Positions 8,284-17,138 of a stretch of 64,000 nucleotides of DNA are shown here, in pieces. The stretch's first letter is position 1, and every line of letters starts with the position of its first letter. The translations under genes were made by a program, and so were the position numbers. This DNA is from Moduliflexus sp964602655 (lineage in GTDB: Bacteria > Moduliflexota > Moduliflexia > Moduliflexales > Moduliflexaceae): NCBI GenBank assembly GCA_964602655.1, contig CAZRSF010000020.1, forward strand, positions 1 to 64,000, in the 5' to 3' direction. Under the pieces are notes generated by a model, which had not been told where the DNA came from, did no database searches, and worked only from the letters and a program-made list of their open reading frames with translations.

Positions 8284-8303
8284 ATTTACATAAAAACGGC
8301 GCT

Positions 8304-8383
8304 GTCATTGCGAGGAGTGACAACGACGAAGCAATCTCGCCGGAATCACGAGCTTGCTTCGTCGCAGGCTCCTCGCAATGACA
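8304..8383. repeat. 80-bp interspersed inverted repeat
   Basis: TGTCATTGCGAGGAG (8304-8318) is exactly complementary to 8369-8383. Inner arms GACGAAGCAA (8324-8333) and TTGCTTCGTC (8354-8363) also pair. It separates the two ATP-grasp genes. Similar TGTCATTGCGAGGAG hairpins are common in many bacterial genomes. Confidence 0.85.
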
Positions 8384-8406
8384 ATTCCCTGCCTCATAAA
8401 AACGGT

Positions 8407-9387
8407 ATGAAAACCATCGCCATTCTGTACGGAGAAGTCCCCGAACACGCCAGTAAAGACGATTTAGACACGCTGACGCAGGTCAAAGCGATTGCCGAGA
8501 CGCTGCGCGACGCAGGGTATGATGTGACAACCGTCATGCTATCGCTGAATCTGCAAGCCGCCAGTGAGCGCTTACGCGAAATTCAGCCGGATGTCGTCTT
8601 CAATCTCGTCGAATCTGTCGCCGGGCACGGACGCCTGATTTATCTCGGCACAGCGCTGCTGGATGCGCTGAACATCCCTTACTCCGGCGTGCATACCGAC
8701 GCCATGTTCATGACCTCGAACAAATTGCTGGCGAAACAGCGGCTTCAATCCGCGAGCATCCCTACGCCGCACTGGTTCACGCTCGATCAATTGCGATCCG
8801 GCGGGCAGATTCCGCTCGAACGCTACATTATCAAATCGGTCTGGGAACATGCCTCAATCGGCCTGTCAGACGCTTCAATCGTTCGAACGGATCAGGCGGA
8901 CGAATTGCGTCAGGCGTTAGAACAGCAGCAAGCGGCGCTCGGTGGCGAAGGCTTCGCGGAAACCTACATTGACGGGCGCGAATTCAACCTGTCGCTTCTC
9001 GCCGACAATGATGGCGAACCGGCGGTTCTTCCGCCTGCGGAAATCGTATTTCAGGGCTATGATGACGATAAACTAAAAATCGTGGATTACCGCGCCAAAT
9101 GGGAAGAAACGTCGTTCGAATATCGCAACACCGTCCGCACCTTCGACACGCTGACGGAGGATGATCCGCTTTGGCGGCGCTTGCAGATCATCGCCTTAGA
9201 TTGCTGGTATGCGTTCGGGCTGCGCGGCTATGCCAGAGTGGATTTTCGGGTGAGCGAAGCGGGCGAGCCGTTCGTGCTGGAAGTCAACGCGAATCCGTGC
9301 CTGTCGCCAGACGCCGGATTTGCCGCCGCTGCCGCCCGCGCTGGTTTGAGCTACGCGCAAGTCATTCAGCGAATTGCGTTATGTTGA
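8407..9387 (+). CDS. ATP-grasp ligase, D-Ala-D-Ala ligase-like (second copy)
   Basis: The 326-residue product is a divergent paralogue of the preceding ligase. It begins MKTIAILYGEVPEHASKDD and has VFNLVESVAGHGRL, the ATP strand YIIKSVWEHASIGLSD, ETYIDGREFNLSLL and the metal-binding ARVDFRVSEAGEPFVLEVNAN. Its N-terminal half, which selects the first substrate in Ddl, differs clearly from the first copy, so the two are unlikely to be redundant. The open frame starts inside the upstream repeat, but the ATG at 8407 gives the family start. The ribosome site is weak. A strong terminator follows, closing the kamA cluster. Confidence 0.85.
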   Translation: MKTIAILYGEVPEHASKDDLDTLTQVKAIAETLRDAGYDVTTVMLSLNLQAASERLREIQPDVVFNLVESVAGHGRLIYLGTALLDALNIPYSGVHTDAMFMTSNKLLAKQRLQSASIPTPHWFTLDQLRSGGQIPLERYIIKSVWEHASIGLSDASIVRTDQADELRQALEQQQAALGGEGFAETYIDGREFNLSLLADNDGEPAVLPPAEIVFQGYDDDKLKIVDYRAKWEETSFEYRNTVRTFDTLTEDDPLWRRLQIIALDCWYAFGLRGYARVDFRVSEAGEPFVLEVNANPCLSPDAGFAAAAARAGLSYAQVIQRIALC

Positions 9388-9432
9388 GGAATGCTTTCGC
9401 CGTCAATGCCACTGAATTCATGCTGAAAGAAT

Positions 9433-9470
9433 AAAAAAGGCCGCCTGAAATCCAGGCGGCCTGTCGTTTT
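9433..9470. terminator. Bidirectional Rho-independent terminator
   Basis: AAAAAA precedes GGCCGCCTG (9439-9447), a five-base loop and CAGGCGGCC (9453-9461), then TGTCGTTTT. It lies between the convergent ATP-grasp and PEP carboxykinase genes and works on paper in both directions. Confidence 0.9.
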
Positions 9471-9478
9471 ACGCTCGA

Positions 9479-11470
9479 TTAGCAGCAACCGCAGCCGCTG
9501 CACCCTTTCGGCGCAGCTTCCATCAGTTGTTCCACCGTCACGATTGAGCCGTATTTCGCTTTCAGGTTTTCGAGTCCTTTGCGCTGTTCCGCATACACGG
9601 CGAACAGTTTCGGGGAGACCGTGCCTTCTTTTTTGTAAGCGTCTTCCTGCAAGTTCAACCGTCCGAGAATGTTATCCACGTAGAATGAAAATTGTTTGTC
9701 GTACAGGGATTTCGGATATTCTTTCTCAATCCCGGCAAACAGTTTTTTCAGGTCTTCGTAGCACGGAATAAAGCCGATTGGCGTTTCGATTGCCGGCACG
9801 TCGCCATTAGCGAACAGTTCCAGCCAGCCGAGCCACACTTTCACGTCTTTTTTCTCGCCCAGCAGCTTTTTACCTTCGCCGCCGCGCGCGCCATGCGTCA
9901 GGAAGTAGTTCAAACCGGCCATGATCGGTTTGTCTTTGATTTTCGGCGAATTGAAGAAAATAAACTGCGCTTCCATGTAGTCGCCTAATGCGCCCGGAAT
10001 GAACGGCTCGTTCGCCCAGGGCTGACGGCGCACGCCAGAGACGCCAACTTCGGTCGCGGTGGCGGCAGAAAGAATTGATGCGCCGATTGCCACGCCATGA
10101 TCCGCATTTTTCGCCACATACACAGGCGGCATCGTGTCGCTGTCGCGTCCGCTATAGGTCACGACTTTGATCGGAGCGCCTTTCGGGTCTTCCGCCACTT
10201 TTTCGTTGTAGTTCGGCATGTTGGAGCTTAACAACGTGCAACGGGCGTTCGGATTCGATGGAGGAACCGGTTTGCCGTCTTCATCCACTTTGCCTTCATA
10301 CCATTCGCCGGTGTAGTTGATGCCTTTTTTCGGCATCTCTTCACCATGCCCGACCCAGTGCGGCACGCCTTTATCGTCAACCAGCACGTTCGACCAGATC
10401 ACTTCCACGCCGGGTTCCCGCAGACACTTCATCAAAAGCGGGTCGCCTTCGCGGTTCACGTCTTCGACGATGCCGAAAATGCCGAATTCCGGGTTGACCG
10501 CGCGCACGATGCCAGCGTCGTCAATCCAGATTTGCGCTAAATCGTCGCCGATGAAATCCGAGCCGACCATCGCGGTTGTCGTTTTGCCGCAGCCCGACGG
10601 CGCAGCGCCAGCGAAATAGGTCTTGCGTTTACCATCCGGGCCGGTCAAGCCGGTGATGAACATGTGTTCGGAGAGTTGCGATTCTTTCTGATAATAGGTT
10701 GCCAGATCGACCGCAAAGCGATGATTGCCTTTTTTCATGAGCAGCGTGTTGCCTGCGTAGGTGCAGAACACGGAATACGTCGTCAACCAGCTGCGATCCA
10801 TGAAGACGCGCATTTTCGGGAAATAATCCGGCGTGCCGGGACCTTCGCTGTGGACGTTCGTAATGACGTAGCCGGCGCGTTTGACTTCAGCGTCGAAATG
10901 GCTGTATGCGCAACGATACAGCAGGTTGGCCGAGTGCATCACGTAGGTCGAAGTCGTGATTTCAAGCGCAGGCAGCGAGGCTTTTGCGCCAATCGGACCA
11001 CGGCTATAGAAACCGACGAGCAGCGTTTTGCCTTTGGCAATGCCGACCATGCTGCCTTTGACGTAATCATGCGCTTCGTTCCGCATAATTTTTTTCGCCA
11101 TCGCGCTGATGTCTTCGTCTTCGTTGACGATATACAGCGTCTTATCCACGACGCGGCCTTGTTCTTTGGCATAGTCGAAATGGATGGTGTGGTCTTTCAT
11201 GGCAAGCGCTTTTTCTTCGCCTTTGGCGAGGCTCATTTCGCGCACTTTCTTTTTATCGGCGTCCGAACCGGTATTCACGAACACGGCGTCCGGCTGCATC
11301 ATCGCAATCGCGTTGGCGATCTTCAAGATCGCCTCTTCATTGGTAATCTTATGTAATTTCGCCGCATTTTCGGCGTCGCATTTGCTGGCGATGACGGCTT
11401 TCGCGTCTGCGATTGTTTTCACTCCGCCTAAATCGGAAAGAATATCAATCCCTTTTTTTAATTGTAACAT
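9479..11470 (-). CDS. pckG: Phosphoenolpyruvate carboxykinase (GTP)
   Basis: This 663-residue cytoplasmic enzyme interconverts oxaloacetate and phosphoenolpyruvate using GTP. The GTP-type signature is present: P-loop AAPSGCGKTTTAM (about residues 288-300), the preceding region HMFITGLTGPDGK, and the GTP-binding FIPGALGDYMEAQF region. It is somewhat longer than the usual 600 to 620 residues, and the C-terminus ends in a cysteine cluster (GCSGCGCC) not expected in this family. The start has TAAGGAGATTGGTTC before the ATG. It stands alone, converging with the kamA cluster, and would serve gluconeogenesis or anaplerosis. Confidence 0.95.
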   Translation of the reverse strand: MLQLKKGIDILSDLGGVKTIADAKAVIASKCDAENAAKLHKITNEEAILKIANAIAMMQPDAVFVNTGSDADKKKVREMSLAKGEEKALAMKDHTIHFDYAKEQGRVVDKTLYIVNEDEDISAMAKKIMRNEAHDYVKGSMVGIAKGKTLLVGFYSRGPIGAKASLPALEITTSTYVMHSANLLYRCAYSHFDAEVKRAGYVITNVHSEGPGTPDYFPKMRVFMDRSWLTTYSVFCTYAGNTLLMKKGNHRFAVDLATYYQKESQLSEHMFITGLTGPDGKRKTYFAGAAPSGCGKTTTAMVGSDFIGDDLAQIWIDDAGIVRAVNPEFGIFGIVEDVNREGDPLLMKCLREPGVEVIWSNVLVDDKGVPHWVGHGEEMPKKGINYTGEWYEGKVDEDGKPVPPSNPNARCTLLSSNMPNYNEKVAEDPKGAPIKVVTYSGRDSDTMPPVYVAKNADHGVAIGASILSAATATEVGVSGVRRQPWANEPFIPGALGDYMEAQFIFFNSPKIKDKPIMAGLNYFLTHGARGGEGKKLLGEKKDVKVWLGWLELFANGDVPAIETPIGFIPCYEDLKKLFAGIEKEYPKSLYDKQFSFYVDNILGRLNLQEDAYKKEGTVSPKLFAVYAEQRKGLENLKAKYGSIVTVEQLMEAAPKGCSGCGCC

Positions 11471-11668
11471 GAACCAATCTCCTTATTTTTGATGAATAAT
11501 ACATTGGAAATTATTTACCAACCCCTTGCCCATCCCAGGAGGGGAATCTCGGAATAACATAGTTTCCAAACATGACGCTGTCACTTCAATTTCCTATCAG
11601 AATGTCTTCGAAGTTCGCCACAAATAAAAGGGTGTTTAAAAACTGTCAATAGAAAAATCCGAGAAGGA

Positions 11669-13372
11669 TTATAAAAATTTGCGCTTCCGGTAAATTTTGC
11701 GGCGCTGGTCAACAGGTTCGAACGCTACGCGCCCATCATTCGCCGGAATGGTTTCGCTTTCGCCCAGCACTAAAAATCCGTTGCGGTCTAAGGAATCTTG
11801 AAAGAGGCGCAGCGTCTCGATTTGCAGCGCAGCGTTAAAATAAATCAGCACATTGCGGCAGAGAATCATCTGAAATTCATTTAAAATGCCGCTGTTCACG
11901 AGACTGTGCTGAAAAAACAAAATTTTGCTTTTTAATATTTCATCAATCCTGATGACGTGTTTTTCCACCTCGAAATAATCGTGAATGCGACCTGTTCCGC
12001 CACTTTTCCAATAGTTTTCCTGATCAAGGTCAAGATTACTGTTGCTGAATAGCCCGTTTTTAGCCTCAACCAGCACATACGGATTCAGATCGGTGGCGTA
12101 AATCTGCGTTTTTCGAAGCAACCCGGCCTCTTGCAGCAAAATCGCCAATGAATACGGTTCTTCGCCAGTCGAACAGCCGGCGCACCAGATTTTAATATGG
12201 GGGTAGGTGTCCAAATACGGGAAAATTTGTTCGCGAATCACGGAAAATACGTCAGGATTACGGAAAAAATGGGTGACATTGATGGAAAACTCTAAAAAGA
12301 GTTCTTCGAACAGTTCGGCGTCATGCAGCACTTGCGCGGCGAATTGGGAAAAAAGATAGAACCCGCGATCCGTCATCGCCTTATTCAGGCGGCGCTTAAT
12401 GCTTTCAATACTGTAATTCTGATAGTCGTATCCATACTGTTTATGTAAGGCCGTCAGAAATTCCGTAATCTCCGCTTCTGGCAGGTCGATCTCTTCCTTG
12501 CGAATCGTGCGGGCAAGGTAGCCGCACAATTCCTGAATCGGAAACTTGTAGTCGTATGCGCCTGTCAGCAGGCCGCTGCCAGGCATATCGCGGGCGGAGC
12601 AGTCGAGCGGGTCTTCGATAATGATTCGCGCGCCCTGCGCATGGAGCGTTTTCAGGGAATGGCTGCCGTCGCTGCCATAGCCGCAGAGCAGAATCGCCAG
12701 CAATCCGTTTTTGTATTCGCGGCCTAACGACTCGAACAGCACATCAATCGAAGGACGCGAGTAATTGACCAGCGCATCTTTGGTCAACCGGATCACGCCT
12801 TGTTCGACGACCATGTGCGTATCGGATGGGGCGATATACATGACATCCGGCTCAATCAGCGTGCCGTCTGTCGGCAGGCAGGTTCGATACGGCGTTTTGT
12901 CCTGGAGCAGCGTATCCAAAATATTGCGGGCGTCGCGCGGGAAGTGCTGCACGATAAAGACGCTGATGTCAGCCAGCGCGAGGCTTTTCACGATGGCGAA
13001 AATTTTATCCAGACTTTCGGCAGAGCCGCCGATGCCAACCGCCTTAATGCGCCGGGGAGCCGGCAGCGCTAAGGTTTTTTCGAACACCAATTTGTTCGGA
13101 ATGCCCAACCGACTGAGATACGAGGCGAGGTAACGGTGCAGCGTGAAGACTTTTAACGGTGTTTCCGGAAGCTGATCAAGATGATACTTCAACGATTCGA
13201 TGATTCCGGCAGGCAAGGTTTTGGCGTCGAAAAACGTCACGTGGATTTCCGCTGCGCCGCTGCGCTCCCGCAGGAGCGCGAGGAATTCCCGCTGTTCTTC
13301 CTGCGTTTCGACTCCGCCCATGACAGAAATGTGCTTTTGGCCTTTGATGCTTTCGGCTCGAATGCTGCTCAT
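11669..13372 (-). CDS. CheB-CheR fusion (methylesterase/methyltransferase) with N-terminal STAS-like region
   Basis: This 567-residue protein has three parts. Residues 1-95 look like a STAS-type domain (HISVMGGVETQEEQREFL and so on), a tentative call. Residues about 108-290 are CheB methylesterase with catalytic S117 (GIGGSAES), H143 (VQHFPRD) and D235 (GYGSDGSHS). Residues about 300-567 are CheR with the SAM site WCAGCSTGEEPYS and ILCRNVLIYF. CheB lacks its usual receiver domain. CheR and CheB add and remove methyl groups on receptor glutamates. No MCP, CheA or CheW is nearby, so the likely targets are the HAMP-GAF sensors upstream. It starts five bases after the hybrid kinase gene. Confidence 0.92.
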   Translation of the reverse strand: MSSIRAESIKGQKHISVMGGVETQEEQREFLALLRERSGAAEIHVTFFDAKTLPAGIIESLKYHLDQLPETPLKVFTLHRYLASYLSRLGIPNKLVFEKTLALPAPRRIKAVGIGGSAESLDKIFAIVKSLALADISVFIVQHFPRDARNILDTLLQDKTPYRTCLPTDGTLIEPDVMYIAPSDTHMVVEQGVIRLTKDALVNYSRPSIDVLFESLGREYKNGLLAILLCGYGSDGSHSLKTLHAQGARIIIEDPLDCSARDMPGSGLLTGAYDYKFPIQELCGYLARTIRKEEIDLPEAEITEFLTALHKQYGYDYQNYSIESIKRRLNKAMTDRGFYLFSQFAAQVLHDAELFEELFLEFSINVTHFFRNPDVFSVIREQIFPYLDTYPHIKIWCAGCSTGEEPYSLAILLQEAGLLRKTQIYATDLNPYVLVEAKNGLFSNSNLDLDQENYWKSGGTGRIHDYFEVEKHVIRIDEILKSKILFFQHSLVNSGILNEFQMILCRNVLIYFNAALQIETLRLFQDSLDRNGFLVLGESETIPANDGRVAFEPVDQRRKIYRKRKFL

Positions 13373-13377
13373 GTCTG

Positions 13378-14652
13378 CTACGTCGTCCGGCTTGCGATGA
13401 GAATATGGGCAACCTGCGCGACGAAATGCAGCGGATCAATCGGTTTGCTGATGTACCCGGCGCATCCGGCATGAAGGGCTTTTTCCTGAATGTCTTTCGT
13501 TGCAAACGCGCTGCATGCGATAATCGGAATATGCGCGGTTGCCGCCTGCTGTTTGAGATGCTGTGTCACTTCGAAACCGTCCATTCCGGGCATACCGAGG
13601 TCCATCAGGATGACATCCGGTTTCACGGATTCCACGAGGTCGAGACATTCTTTTCCGGATCGCGCAAGAGATACCGTATAGTTTGCCCGCTGAAAAATCG
13701 AACGATGCAAATCCAGATTCATTTCATCATCATCCACAATCATCACGGAGGAGAAGACTGCTCCCGACGGCGGCGCGGCATCTGCTTTCATCGGCGGCGC
13801 GACGGAAGGCGACGCGGAAGATACGACATGCGCGCACGTGTCGTCCGCGACAAACGTCAGCGGAATATGCAGCCAAAACGTCGTGCCTTTCCCGATTGCG
13901 CTCTGCACGCCGATCTCGATATGGAGCATGTCGCAAAAACTTTTCGTAATCGCCAATCCTAACCCGGTGCCGCGAAATTTCTTTTTCGTTGAGCCGTCGG
14001 CCTGCTTGAACAACTCAAAAATGCTCGCCAGCTTTTTCTCAGGAATTCCCTCGCCGGTATCTTCCACTTCAAGCCGAATCGCGTTGCTGCTGGGGTCTGC
14101 CATCGTTCGTATCGTGACTGTCCCGCGCGCCGTAAATTTCACCGCGTTGTTAATCAGATTTTCAAGAATTTGTTTGATTTTGGCATAATCGCTTTGCGCA
14201 AGCGGAAGGCGCGGCGCAAGCTCCTGGCGCAATTCGACCGATTTCCCCGACAACAGCGGTTCTGCCGTTGCGATCACATCCTCAATCATATCGGTCAGGT
14301 CGCAGGTTTCGATATTCAGTTGAACTTTTCCGGCTTGAATTTTTGAGAAATCCAAAATATCATTGATCAATTGCAATAATGAGCGCGCCGCGCGTTCGGC
14401 CTTGAGTAAATTTTCGATATGCTCCGGCGCAATGACGCCGCGCAGGCTGTTCATTGTCAGGGAGGTGTACCCGATCATGGCGTTCAGCGGCGTGCGAAGT
14501 TCATGGCTCATGCTGAGCAGGAATTCATTTTTGTATTTGCGGCTTTCCTCTAATTCCTGCGTGAGGTGTTCGATGGTCGCTTCCGCCTCTTGCAGAGAAA
14601 GACGGGAGGCATCCAATTGTTCTTGAAGAATATGCTCTGTTGTCATAGACAT
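13378..14652 (-). CDS. Hybrid histidine kinase (HisKA-HATPase-REC)
   Basis: The 424-residue soluble protein begins with a coiled coil (residues 5-40). HisKA follows with H50 (SMSHELRTP), then the HATPase with its N-box LINNAVKF and the G-boxes DTGEGIP and GTGLGL. A C-terminal receiver carries DLGMPGMDG and the conserved Lys in YISKPI. It has no sensor or membrane segment of its own. Its N-terminus resembles the linker where the upstream sensor (14880-17081) stops, so it may work with that protein as a split kinase. It is five bases upstream of the CheB-CheR gene. Confidence 0.93.
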   Translation of the reverse strand: MSMTTEHILQEQLDASRLSLQEAEATIEHLTQELEESRKYKNEFLLSMSHELRTPLNAMIGYTSLTMNSLRGVIAPEHIENLLKAERAARSLLQLINDILDFSKIQAGKVQLNIETCDLTDMIEDVIATAEPLLSGKSVELRQELAPRLPLAQSDYAKIKQILENLINNAVKFTARGTVTIRTMADPSSNAIRLEVEDTGEGIPEKKLASIFELFKQADGSTKKKFRGTGLGLAITKSFCDMLHIEIGVQSAIGKGTTFWLHIPLTFVADDTCAHVVSSASPSVAPPMKADAAPPSGAVFSSVMIVDDDEMNLDLHRSIFQRANYTVSLARSGKECLDLVESVKPDVILMDLGMPGMDGFEVTQHLKQQAATAHIPIIACSAFATKDIQEKALHAGCAGYISKPIDPLHFVAQVAHILIASRTT

Positions 14653-14815
14653 TTATTCCGCATTTCGCTGTCGGCGTTTATAAAAAGTTCTCTTATGAAT
14701 TGACTCTGTTCAGGCGGCAAATGTTTATACGAAAAACCGGATCGAATGATGAATGTCATAACAATGTGGCAAAGAAATGTCAAGTTTTTCGTGGAACGAC
14801 ATGAAAGGCGATGCG

Positions 14816-14850
14816 CTCTCGTTCCACGCAGAGCGTGGAATACGGGAGAG
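14816..14850. repeat. Hairpin of the CGTTCCACGC family
   Basis: TTCCACGC (14822-14829) pairs with GCGTGGAA (14833-14840), extended by CTCTCG and the complementary GGGAGAG. A degenerate relative is at 26024-26045. It lies between the GAF sensor and the hybrid kinase genes. Confidence 0.65.
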
Positions 14851-14879
14851 TCAAATCAGTTCGCGCTTCCTTTCATCCT

Positions 14880-17081
14880 TTATTCTTGACGCTGGGCGAA
14901 CGCGGCCTCAGCTTGCGCTAATGCGTTTTTCTGCTGGCGAAGTTCTTCGCGCTGCTGTTCAAGCTGCTGCTGCTGCTCTTCCAGTTGCGTATTCATTTGC
15001 TGCAATTCTTCGTTCTGCTGTTGAAGCCGCTGCTGCTGCTCCTCTAAGCGCACTGCCGCCGCCTGCGCTTCCTGCGATTGCGCCTGCGCTTCCGCTTTCG
15101 AACGTTCCGCGTCTTCTGTCGCCTGTTCCGCCTTCTCCAGCAGTCCTTGCATCTGGTCTTTCTGCATGGCGGAAAACATCGCGGTGGCAATAATCCGGCT
15201 CGTTTCCAGTAAAAAGTCTCTGAGCGTCTGCTGAAACGGCTCGAACGACGCGAGTTCGATCACGCCATAGAGTTGCTCGTTATACTGCAGCGGGAACGTG
15301 TAGGTATTCAGCGGCGCAGCGTTGACCGTGCCGGACAAAATCACGCTCTCCTCCTGCGTCACATGCGTCAGCAGAATCGGCGCGCGTTCCAGCGCCACCT
15401 GTCCGATCACGCCTTCGCCGATCCGATAATCGTTCGAGAGGTGATCGCGTTCGGTAAATGCGTATGCGCCGCGCAGTTTCAGCGTTTCCTGATCGGCGTG
15501 ATACGCGTACAACACGCCGCGCCCGGCGCGAACGTAGCGCGCAACGAATCGAATGGCGCGGTCGCACATTTCCGTTAAGGACAAATCGCCCATTAAGGCC
15601 GCATTCAATTGACTCATGCCGTCTTTCATCCAATTCTGCTCGGTCATCGTCCGGTTGCGTTCCTCGATTTCCGCCATCGTCCGGGTATTCTCTTCGCGCG
15701 CGCGCTGCAAATTGGTCACCATCTTGCTGAGCGAATGATTCAGAACGTCTTGTTCCGATAACGGCGTCACCCTGACATCCAACTGATTATTGCCGACCGC
15801 TTCCGCGATATTCGCAATATTTCGAAGATACGCCATCATCCGTTTCATCGCCGCGAACACCTGCCCGACTTCATTGTGCGAACGGACATGAAATTCACTG
15901 TCAAGATTGCCTTCGGAGACCTGGTTCGCCACGTTTGCCGCCAGCTTCAACGGGCGCGCAATCCCTTTCGCCACCAACCACATCACGAACAGCATGATCA
16001 GCGTGACGCTCGCTCCGACCATAGTCTGCCAGCGAAAATCCCGCGCTGCTCGCGCCTCAAGCTCGGAGGCCAAACGTTGCACGCCAGTCAGCGCAACCGC
16101 CGTCGGAAGCGTGATTGAGACGCTCCAGGGGGTTTGCGTTCTCCCGATAATAAGCGGCACCTGAATATAAATATGCTCTCCGTTCACTTCGATGTGCTGC
16201 TGACCGGCGCGAATCAATTGCAGCATTTCTTCTCCCTTATCTGTCCATGATTTCAGCGGCCTTCCGAACAATTCGGGATGATTGCTGACGGCGGCCAGAA
16301 TGCCGTTATGGCTGATAATCGCAATCGAGCCAGCCCCAGAATAAAAGGCGGCATTGGATTCGTCCAAAAGCGCTTGAATAAAATCCAAGCGCATATCCAC
16401 GCCCGCAATGCCATAAAATGTGTTCTCAAGCAGAATCGGCGACACTAACGAAGTCAGCCAGACCGTTTCTCCCTGCACGACATAGGAATACGGCTCAATC
16501 GCGCATTCCAGCTTTCGTTCTCGCGGCAGCAGGTAGTATTCTCCCTTGCGCACGCCATTTTCATCCTTTTCCTGGTTCTCATAATCCCGATTGGCTTCTA
16601 TCTGAATTGTTCCGTCCTTGCTGCGATTCAGATATGGAATCAGCCGCCCGGTCTCATCATAGCCATCTTTTCCTGCATATCCGAGATCGTTAGCGTCGAA
16701 CGCATCCGCTTCCCATACGGTGTACGTGCCTAAAAAACGCTCGTTCCGTTCGACGATGACGCGCAACATTTCAATCACGTCTTCTCGTTCCATTTGCAGC
16801 CTGATGCGAGGGTCTTTGATGCCTGAAAGCACGTCTGACAGCGTTCGCGCCGTATCTAAGGCGACTTCTAACTCCGCTTTAATATACAAACCGAGCGCGT
16901 TGGCTTTTTCAATCAACAGGCTTTTCGTCGCTTCGGTGATGATCTCGTCTGACGAAGCCGTAATTATCCGTTCCGTCCGGGCGTTGGCAAACATATTGTA
17001 GCCGATAATCACGCCGACGGCGAGAACCACGCACAAGCCGAAAATACTCAATAGTTGCACTTGTAACGACCGTATTTTCAT
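14880..17081 (-). CDS. Membrane HAMP-GAF sensor protein lacking a kinase domain
   Basis: This 733-residue protein has TM1 (about 11-32), a large periplasmic dCache-like region (about 45-345, with VWEADAFDANDLGY and YFGIAGVDMRL-type features), and TM2 (about 350-375). One or two HAMP-like segments follow, then a GAF domain (about 490-650) and a Gln/Glu-rich coiled coil of some 90 residues. It stops just where its paralogue at 17139-21284 enters the kinase linker. No catalytic domain is visible. It may pair with the soluble hybrid kinase downstream or heterodimerise with the paralogue. Part of the seven-gene signalling block. Confidence 0.88.
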   Translation of the reverse strand: MKIRSLQVQLLSIFGLCVVLAVGVIIGYNMFANARTERIITASSDEIITEATKSLLIEKANALGLYIKAELEVALDTARTLSDVLSGIKDPRIRLQMEREDVIEMLRVIVERNERFLGTYTVWEADAFDANDLGYAGKDGYDETGRLIPYLNRSKDGTIQIEANRDYENQEKDENGVRKGEYYLLPRERKLECAIEPYSYVVQGETVWLTSLVSPILLENTFYGIAGVDMRLDFIQALLDESNAAFYSGAGSIAIISHNGILAAVSNHPELFGRPLKSWTDKGEEMLQLIRAGQQHIEVNGEHIYIQVPLIIGRTQTPWSVSITLPTAVALTGVQRLASELEARAARDFRWQTMVGASVTLIMLFVMWLVAKGIARPLKLAANVANQVSEGNLDSEFHVRSHNEVGQVFAAMKRMMAYLRNIANIAEAVGNNQLDVRVTPLSEQDVLNHSLSKMVTNLQRAREENTRTMAEIEERNRTMTEQNWMKDGMSQLNAALMGDLSLTEMCDRAIRFVARYVRAGRGVLYAYHADQETLKLRGAYAFTERDHLSNDYRIGEGVIGQVALERAPILLTHVTQEESVILSGTVNAAPLNTYTFPLQYNEQLYGVIELASFEPFQQTLRDFLLETSRIIATAMFSAMQKDQMQGLLEKAEQATEDAERSKAEAQAQSQEAQAAAVRLEEQQQRLQQQNEELQQMNTQLEEQQQQLEQQREELRQQKNALAQAEAAFAQRQE

Positions 17082-17097
17082 AGGATTTCCTCAGAAA

Positions 17098-17128
17098 GAC
17101 CTCACAGGTTTCGAAAACCTGTGAGGTC
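17098..17128. repeat. Palindrome of the CCTCACAGG family
   Basis: GACCTCACAGGTTT (17098-17111) and its exact complement (17115-17128) form a 14-bp stem with a three-base loop. It lies between two signalling genes of the same direction. Relatives are at 27385-27417 and 60358-60394. Confidence 0.9.
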
Positions 17129-17138
17129 TGAGTATGGT

